A model generated the notes under the pieces. It was not told where the DNA came from. It was given only the letters and a program-made list of their open reading frames with translations, and did not search any database. Positions 57,963 through 64,000 of a stretch of DNA of 64,000 bases are shown one piece after another. The position numbers were made by a program, and so were the translations under genes. This stretch comes from Echinarachnius parma (taxonomy: Eukaryota; Echinodermata; Echinoidea; Clypeasteroida; Echinarachniidae): positions 1 through 64,000 of the forward strand of contig JBAMJV010008065.1 of the NCBI GenBank assembly GCA_037951105.1, given 5' to 3'. Each line of letters begins with the position of its first letter. The first letter of the stretch is position 1.

Positions 57963-58254
57963 TAAAGCACCAAAGCATCAAAGCACAAGAGTCAAATATC
58001 ACGTTCATCCATGAGATTAGGCCCAACAAATCAGTACTCACGGGTTATGGCGGCATAACAGAGTCACAATGAGCTGCACATGTTACATGTATTTACTTAC
58101 ACGAAAGTTAATAGGTGGTACAGTGAAAAGTGGCCATGTGCTAACCCAGGGAACCTTGGTTCCCTAAATAATACCTTTGATGAGGCTGACAGTAAACTCC
58201 TCAGCTTAGCATAGCAAAACAGAGGCTACAAAGTTCATGACCTCCAAGTACAAC
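57963..58254 (-). other. probable LINE-A 5' flank
   Basis: No coding frame. It may include the LINE-A 5' UTR; its end is not visible. Confidence 0.4.
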
Positions 58255-58760
58255 TGAAGATAAATATTGTGGTTATGATGTCAAGCACTGCACTGCACTG
58301 CACTGTCCGTATGCTGTTCTGGTCTGGTGGTGTGAGATAAGGCTCGAACAGACTGCTACAAAGTGTACCTCATCCTCTATGCGGTTGTTGCAGAGTTGAC
58401 ACAGGTCTGAAGAGCTTTTCCCAATCGTCTTGAGTCTTGCCTGCACAGGGTATGTTCTGCAGGACAGCTGAGCTCTGATGGAAAGGGTCTGACGCAGAAA
58501 GGTGCCTGCTATGCCTGAAGGATGAAAGCTGGGTAGAGCTTGCGGGTCTTTGTCTAGCCAGAACTTGAGGGATGACTTTCTTAGTATGGCCGCAGCTGCT
58601 GAAGAAGTAACTGCTCTCATGACTGCATCCTTGCATATCGACTTCCATTGAACGTTTGATAGCAAGTTCAAGAAGCTTGCTTACGGAGGAAGTCAGAATA
58701 ATGCCTCTGTTATTTGATGGATCAGATTGGGAGCCTTTCTTCTTGTAGATGGCAAGAATT
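58255..58760 (-). pseudogene. LINE fragment with internal deletion
   Basis: On the - strand 58760 to about 58645 encodes YKKKGSQSDPSNNRGIILTS and SKLLELAIKR, an RT fingers block. The next frame (58671-58273) encodes a C-terminal region with QLCNNRIEDEVHFVAVC, a zinc-binding CCHC-type end of non-LTR RTs. The catalytic middle is missing. Low-copy CACTG repeats lie at the 3' end (58287-58304). Confidence 0.65.
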
Positions 58761-58931
58761 ATTTATTTATTTATTTATTTGTTTTATTTATTTTATACTG
58801 CAGGGTAGGCCTGTTCAGTTATGCAAAACTGCTTTACAAAGGCGCCCTGCAGTTCAACTTGCATGTTGACAAAACAACAACATATAAACATATATACATT
58901 AATAGTGAATATGTTATTCATTGCGGATATG

Positions 58932-59031
58932 GTATCGGAAAAGATATCGCTAGTGATATTCGTTTGTCTCGCAATGTGGTCAACAAGGAATCTTAAGAGA
59001 TCACGACGTTTCGTGCGCCGCTGCAACACTT
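58932..59031 (+). repeat. Penelope-like element left inverted terminal repeat
   Basis: The 100 bp from TATCGGAAAAGATATCGC to CCGCTGCAACACTT are an exact inverted copy of 61040-61139. Penelope-like elements carry pseudo-LTRs that may be direct or inverted; exact identity indicates a recent insertion or copy correction. Confidence 0.85.
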
Positions 59032-59040
59032 ACGAAAGAG

Positions 59041-60847
59041 ATGCACACCGCCCTCAACACGTTGAAGGCTGATGATAGCATTACTATCCTCCCAGCCGAC
59101 AAAGGTCGCGCCACAGTTATCCTAGACACCACAACATACCATGAGAAATTGACCGACTTGTTGGAGTCTGGTCCGTACCGTGAAGTAAAGAAAGACCCCA
59201 CAGATCGCCTGAGTCGTAAGCTTTCCAGCACCCTGCCTGAAGCTCAAGAAAGACAACGTGTTGGATGAACCAACCTATCGAAGGTTGAAACCCACACAGA
59301 AGCAACCTCCTAGAATATATGGGTTACCCAAGATACACAAATCCACAATACCACTACGACCCATAGTGTCATGCATAGGTTCCTTTGCCTACAACATCTC
59401 GAAGCACCTAGCAGAGATTCTGTCTCCACTCACCGGTGTCACTGAACACTCGATTCCCAACTCAAGTGGTTTTGCATCGTTCATAGCAGAGCAAACCATT
59501 GGTCCACATGAATGCATGGTATCGTTTGACGTCGTGTCTCTCTTCACCAATGTACCGATAGAGGGCGCATGCAGTGCGGCTCTGCATCGCTTGCAATCAG
59601 ACAGCAGTTTGACTACCCGCACCGCACTCTCACCAGAACAACTCACACAACTCCTCGAGTTTGTCCTTCGATCGACCTACTTTCTGTACAGGGGTTCATA
59701 CTATGAACAGACTGAAGGGGCAGCCATGGGCAGTCCAGTCTCGGCCGTCGTGGCCAACTTGTACATGGAGAGTTTCGAGGAGGAAGCGTTAGAAACATGC
59801 CCACTCTCTTGCATACCCTGGGTTGGAAGAGATACGTAGATGATACATTCATCATAGTCTCCGGCTCACAAACAGACAACCTGCTCAAACACATGAATAG
59901 TCGCCAGCCCTCCATCCAGTTCACATCAGAGATGGAAAGTGAAGGGAAGATAGCATTTCTAGACACGCTGGTTCACAGACACGACAACCACAGGCTTTCC
60001 ACCTCGGTGTACAGGAAGCCTACCCACACAGACCAGTACATAGCGTTTGACTCTCACCATCCCATATCGGTGGAGAGAGGTCTGGTCAAATGTCTATTTG
60101 ACAGAGCATCACGCATTGTGACTAGTCCACAGCAGCCATGCAAAGAGCGGGCACGTGTCCGTAGTGCCTTGAGCCTTAACGGTTACCCACGCCGTTTTGT
60201 ACACAACACCAAGAATAGAACGTCAGACCCAAAGGATCAGAAGGTATACAAGAGATGGTGTCTCCCAACAACTCAGGCGCCGCCTAGAGAGCCATGGGAT
60301 CCGAACGGTCTTCAGATCAGATACCACACTACGCTAGCAACTAACACACCCCAAGGATCCAATTCCTCAACACAGACGGGACGGCATCGTGTACAACATC
60401 CCTTGCAAAGGATGCGATAAGTCCTACATCGGTGAGACTGCCCGACCGATATCCGAAAAAATCTCTGAGCATAAGAGGGACGTCAGGCTCCGCCATACTG
60501 ACAGCTCAGCCGTAGCCGAACATGCTTGGGACAACCAGCATCAACCAGACTGGGACGGGGTTCAATGCCTTTCCCAAGAACGGCATTGGTACACACGAAG
60601 GGTAAAGGAAGCTATCAATATCCGCCTGAATCCCAACAATTTCAATAGAGACAACGGGATCGACTTCCCCGAGTTTTGGATGCGTACGATACGCCGCCAT
60701 GAATCTGCCCGAACAGCCCGCACCGACACGCCATTGATTCTGCCTAATAGGCCAGCCGAGACAGCGGCCCATGAATCTGCCCGAACATCCGGCACCGACA
60801 CGCCATTGATTCCGCCAATAGGCCAGCCCGAGCTAGCGGCCCGCTGA
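59041..60847 (+). pseudogene. Penelope-like RT plus GIY-YIG endonuclease, three frameshifts
   Basis: Four overlapping frames (59041-59268, 59258-59839, 59797-60420, 60389-60847) give one product. The N-terminus has ITILPADKGRATVI, then RIYGLPKIHK and LRPIVSCIGS, SFDVVSLFTNVPI (first catalytic Asp), GAAMGSPVSAVVANLYME, WKRYVDDTFII (YVDD box), FLDTLVHR and VYRKPTHTDQYI. The C-terminal GIY-YIG nuclease has VYNIPCKGCDKSYIGETAR and REHW-like WYTRRVKEAI. Shifts lie near 59238, 59800 and 60340-60390. The C-terminal end has a 72-bp tandem duplication (60699-60843). Confidence 0.92.
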
Positions 60848-61039
60848 TTGGTTGAACACGCCATTGTTCCCGCCGAGCAGGCGAGCCAGCCAACCGGTCC
60901 GCTGATTGGTCGAGCGCCCGTGCGCACCGACCAATAGGCCTTGTCCGTTATTGACCAATTAGGAGCGTTCTCGCTCATACGGCGTAGCGCGCTGCGCTAC
61001 CCGTGGGGTACTTGCATTACATTTGTATCACACCTGACG

Positions 61040-61139
61040 AAGTGTTGCAGCGGCGCACGAAACGTCGTGATCTCTTAAGATTCCTTGTTGACCACATTGC
61101 GAGACAAACGAATATCACTAGCGATATCTTTTCCGATAT
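61040..61139 (-). repeat. Penelope-like element right inverted terminal repeat
   Basis: Exact inverted copy of 58932-59031. Directly before it stands CACCTGACGA, then AGTGTTGCAGCGGCGCAC and GAAACGTC, which resemble the conserved boxes of hammerhead ribozymes found in Penelope-like ends. Confidence 0.85.
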
Positions 61140-61163
61140 ATACATTACATTATTAAACCCTAA

Positions 61164-61239
61164 ACAATAGCAGCACCATTTAGGGTGCAGATCTGCACCC
61201 TTAGTTATGAGCCAGCACCCTACAGGGTGCTGCTATTGT
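61164..61239. repeat. 76-bp palindromic element
   Basis: The ends ACAATAGCAGCACC and GGTGCTGCTATTGT are perfect inverted repeats. Inside is a perfect 18-bp palindrome GGGTGCAGATCTGCACCC. Likely a tiny MITE or a structured RNA-like hairpin; no target duplication is certain. Confidence 0.65.
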
Positions 61240-61642
61240 TACAACGGCTTACCATGTTCTTATGATTTCGTCGGTTAAGAGTGAGAAGGGCGTTAAGCAG
61301 TGAACTTTGGGCAAAATTGAGTTGCGCATCAGACCATCTTGTTGATCCTAGTCTCCTCTACACGTAGGCGAAATTTCAAGGCCGAATTCAATTTGATTAT
61401 GAAAATATTTATCAATAAAATAAGGGAATTAACTGTTTTTAGCGCTTTCTGTCAAAATGAGAAGGGCGCTAAGTCCTCCGGTGAGTCGCGTGATCATTAT
61501 TGACGCGCATATTAAAACCAGCAACCTTGTTTCGTTTTTTGAAGTGAAAAGGGCGTTAAATTAGTTTTCAACCTATAAACAAAGTCATTTGGGGGTATTT
61601 CTAGCTATCATTTGAATATTTTTAGAAGTCTTTATAATTCTT
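61240..61642. other. non-coding sequence
   Basis: The word GAGAAGGGCGTTAAG or close forms recurs at about 61282, 61459 and 61546. No gene seen. Confidence 0.45.
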
Positions 61643-62443
61643 CAGCTGTTGGTTATAAAGTTGGTATATTTTTTTTTAATCCAACTTCATTCTTTTTTCC
61701 TATTTTTTGCGCCTAATGAACCATTTTAGACTTAAAATAATGATTTTATAATGTTTCCTAACTACCAATCTACAATAAATGGTTGCATGAATTTGCATTA
61801 ATTAATTTAGCCTAGTCCAGGCACGTCCGGTAAATCTTGGTTGCATGGTATGGGGTGGACACTTGGTAGTTTGTCTTGCTCGGTGACCACGTTAGAGCGA
61901 TCTCTGATGTACAGTTTGGTGGAAGGCGTTGATTTTCCATAGTGTTTTCTTCATAGACGGCGAAGGCTCCTTTTTGGCATTTCCGGTTTCTACGGCACAG
62001 GTTAAGCAATTTGCGATAATCTATCCTGGGGGTCAATCGTGGACGTCCTAGAGATTCCCGTGGCTTTAATTGACCCTCCTCTCGATGACGTCTGAGGATT
62101 TTACAGACCGTAAATTGCGATGTTCCAACGAAATAGTGGACATTGCTTGTTGACACCCCTTCCTGGTGGAGCACAAGCATCGTTTGGCGTGTAGTCAATA
62201 GCGTTGGAAGGAGTATGGCCTATAGAGCCTCTGTGCCAATTTTTGTTGAAAATTTTACGGCCAACTTTGAGAAATGACCCATAACGATGACTTGTTGGAC
62301 ATACGCTTTGTTGTACATTGGTAGTTTGGAAACATTATATAATCATTATGTTTAGTCTGAAATGATTCATTAGGCGCAAAAAACAGGAAAAAGAATGAAG
62401 TTGGATCTAAAAAAAAAATATTCCAACTTTATGACCAACAGTG
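61643..62443 (-). mobile_element. Tc1-like element with transposase N-terminal fragment
   Basis: Inverted ends of about 90 bp: CACTGTTGGTCATAAAGTTG on the right complement (followed by TA), CAGCTGTTGGTTATAAAGTT on the left. Both arms contain ATCCAACTTCATTCTTTTT and TTTTGCGCCTAATGAA. The - strand frame 62198-61812 encodes a helix-turn-helix N-terminus (VHYFVGTSQFTVCKILRRH, then ESLGRPRLT, the 'GRPR' hook) as in Tc1 transposases. The DDE region is missing. Confidence 0.82.
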
Positions 62444-63277
62444 TACAAACATCTGAAAATGATGACCGGTAAAAGAAACGCACAACTGGACATCATCGAT
62501 GACTCGCGTGATGATGAATCCCCCGACAGAACTGATGCAGAAAAGGCTGAAGAAATAAAGACTTTCTTCTCCTCCTTCAACAATGATATTCCTCCTCTCA
62601 ACCTGCATGACCTGCCAGCCTACCTACCCTCCTCAGCAGCACCACAAACCATCTATCCGTGGGAAGTTTTCAGAGAGCTGAAGAAAACCAAGCCTGGCAA
62701 GTCCTGCGGACCGGACCGGATACCAGCTCGACTAATCCGCGAATTCGCCTTGGAAATAGCTACCCCTTTGTGCCACATCCTTAACCTGTCGTACAAATCT
62801 GGCATTGTCCCCGACCAGTGGGAAAAGGCCGTTCTAGTCCCAATCCCGAAGGAATCTCCACCGGTTATACTTGATCAACTGCGCCCCATATCACTAACGG
62901 ACCATTTTGCAAAAGTCGCGGAACTGTTTATTGCAAGACAACTTCTTTCAGACATCAAGTCCCACCTCGACCCTAAACAATATGGCAGCATACCAGGTCA
63001 GTCAACTACCCATTGTTTAGTCGACCTAGTAAACTTTCTCGCCAAAAACGCAGAACCCCCGAACAATGTCTCTAACGTAATTTGCACCGATTTCAGCAAA
63101 GCTTTCGATAGAGTGAGTCACACTGCCGCAATCAGGAAAATTATCGAGCTCGGCGCGCGCCCGTCGATTGTTCCCTGGCTGTGTAATTTTCTGACGGATC
63201 GCCAGTACAGCGTTCGTTTTAAGGGCACGCGATCGTCATGGGAACCAGTCGAGGCCGAGGTACCGCAAGGCACTCGT
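62444..63277 (+). pseudogene. non-LTR reverse transcriptase fragment
   Basis: An open frame continues out of the Tc1 end into a LINE RT: GPDRIPARLIREFALEIATP, KAVLVPIPKE, LRPISLTDHFAKVAELFIAR, QYGSIPGQSTTHCLVDL, ICTDFSKAFDRVSHTA (catalytic Asp) and EVPQGT. Similarity stops at about 63277, before the expected YADD block, so the copy is truncated at both ends. It differs in type from LINE-A and LINE-B. Confidence 0.82.
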
Positions 63278-63584
63278 TTGGTGCGGCCATTGGTGCCCAC
63301 TTTGCGACTTAACACAGATATCAGGGGATCGCTCCTATTTCGGGCAAGATCGCGTAGTAGGCATTGGGCTAGCGACCTTGGAATCACATCAGTTCGCAGT
63401 GAGTCAGCCCGATTCCATTGTGCACGCGATCTTTTCAGTGTGACTTCTTCGTGGTCATGCCTTGGCCCCATTTTGACGCATTGTCGAGGAATACAATAGC
63501 CATGGATTCACGCTTGTTTGATTTGGAATTTGTTGAATGTGCGAGCATGACCAGTCATGGCTAGCCGTTTTAACATTTATTTCC
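63278..63584. other. no feature recognised
   Basis: The frame of the RT continues open to 63499 but without RT similarity; GC content is higher than around it. Nature unknown. Confidence 0.4.
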
Positions 63585-64000
63585 TTTTCTTGATATCAAG
63601 AAAAGAATTCTTGGTTCTCGCAGGGCGCCTTTGAAAAGCAGTTTCGCATAACTAAACATGGAATTCTTGATGTAAAGAAATCATTTTCTGTTGTTAACCA
63701 ATGGTAATTCTTGGGCAGCTTGGGCTAGTATGCTCCCCTGGGAGTTGAGATGGTGCACAAGATAGTTGTGCGGGTTTGAACTGTACCTGATGACCAAGGT
63801 ATAATAATGCGCCTCTGAATAGGGCACCTAGATACATGGCGCTCTATAAATGCTATATATTATTATTATTATTATTTCAAGAATTCAATTCTTGATATCA
63901 AGAAATCGAATTCTGGATATCATGAATTTATTTCTTGATATCAAGAATTTAATTATTGATATATAAAAACAGAATTTTTGATATGAAGGATTGGATTCTT
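63585..64000. repeat. palindromic TTGATATCAA array with an embedded SINE/LINE tail
   Basis: TTCTTGATATCAAGAA occurs at about 63587. From 63874 to the window end the units CAAGAATTCAATTCTTGATA, GAATTC(T)GGATATC, TTCTTGATATCAAGAA and TTATTGATAT follow each other at roughly 20 to 23 bp. Between them, about 63700-63866, lies a short interspersed repeat with ATGGCGCTCTATAAATGC and an ATT-repeat tail. The array runs off the window. Confidence 0.65.

Overview
The window looks like animal nuclear DNA from a marine invertebrate deuterostome, most likely an echinoderm. The reasons are short phase-1 exons separated by long AT-rich introns, a mosaic receptor built from CUB, SRCR, WSC and Sushi modules, a Penelope-like element with a GIY-YIG domain, several non-LTR retrotransposon types, and very many DNA-transposon remnants. 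The species assignment is an inference. There is no bacterial-style gene organisation.

Only two host genes can be supported, and they are paralogues in inverted, tail-to-tail order. Gene A (+ strand, 5334 to 19453) has ten exons that stay in frame: signal peptide, CUB-like, a two-exon SRCR domain, WSC, Sushi/CCP, two tiny stalk exons, a transmembrane exon, and a last exon coding a short tail of about 40 residues. The sum is 1500 nt, or 499 residues. Gene B (- strand, 38245 down to 28635) repeats the second SRCR exon, WSC, CCP, both stalk exons and the TM exon with the same phases and nearly the same exon lengths. It ends in one very large exon coding a roughly 607-residue cytoplasmic tail with several ITIM/ITSM-like tyrosine motifs. 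Gene A's transmembrane helix carries a lysine where gene B has isoleucine. Downstream of gene A's stop is a decayed, frameshifted remnant of the long tail. This is the layout of a paired activating/inhibitory receptor system and is the main discovery candidate here. The 5' part of gene B (signal peptide, CUB, first SRCR exon) is not visible in the window.

The rest is layered mobile DNA. 1-2726: a 665-bp tandem repeat broken by a LINE end. 5510-6641, 22942-23042 and 30551-32876: hAT-like non-autonomous elements with 8-bp target duplications and long G/C tracts. 8019-14953 (inside the CUB-SRCR intron): a foldback-like element with 165-bp subterminal repeats, invaded by a Gypsy LTR element (itself invaded by a LINE) and by a Tc1/mariner-type element. 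21707-26155 and 45231-46287: TTAA-flanked MITEs. 38725-41349 and 47142-55921: two members of a family with CACACTAAG termini. 42160-43275: a Helitron/pearl-like element whose tandem repeats contain DR1-type TGACCTTTGACC motifs. 43464-57878 (- strand): a two-ORF LINE, opened by the second CACACTAAG element, which contains another two-ORF LINE (48041-54252, + strand). 58932-61139: a Penelope-like element with perfect 100-bp inverted ends. 61643-63277: a Tc1 fragment next to a truncated LINE reverse transcriptase. 63585-64000: an array of palindromic TTGATATCAA units.

All exon limits come from reading splice signals, reading phase and the comparison of the two paralogues. No expression data or database search was available.
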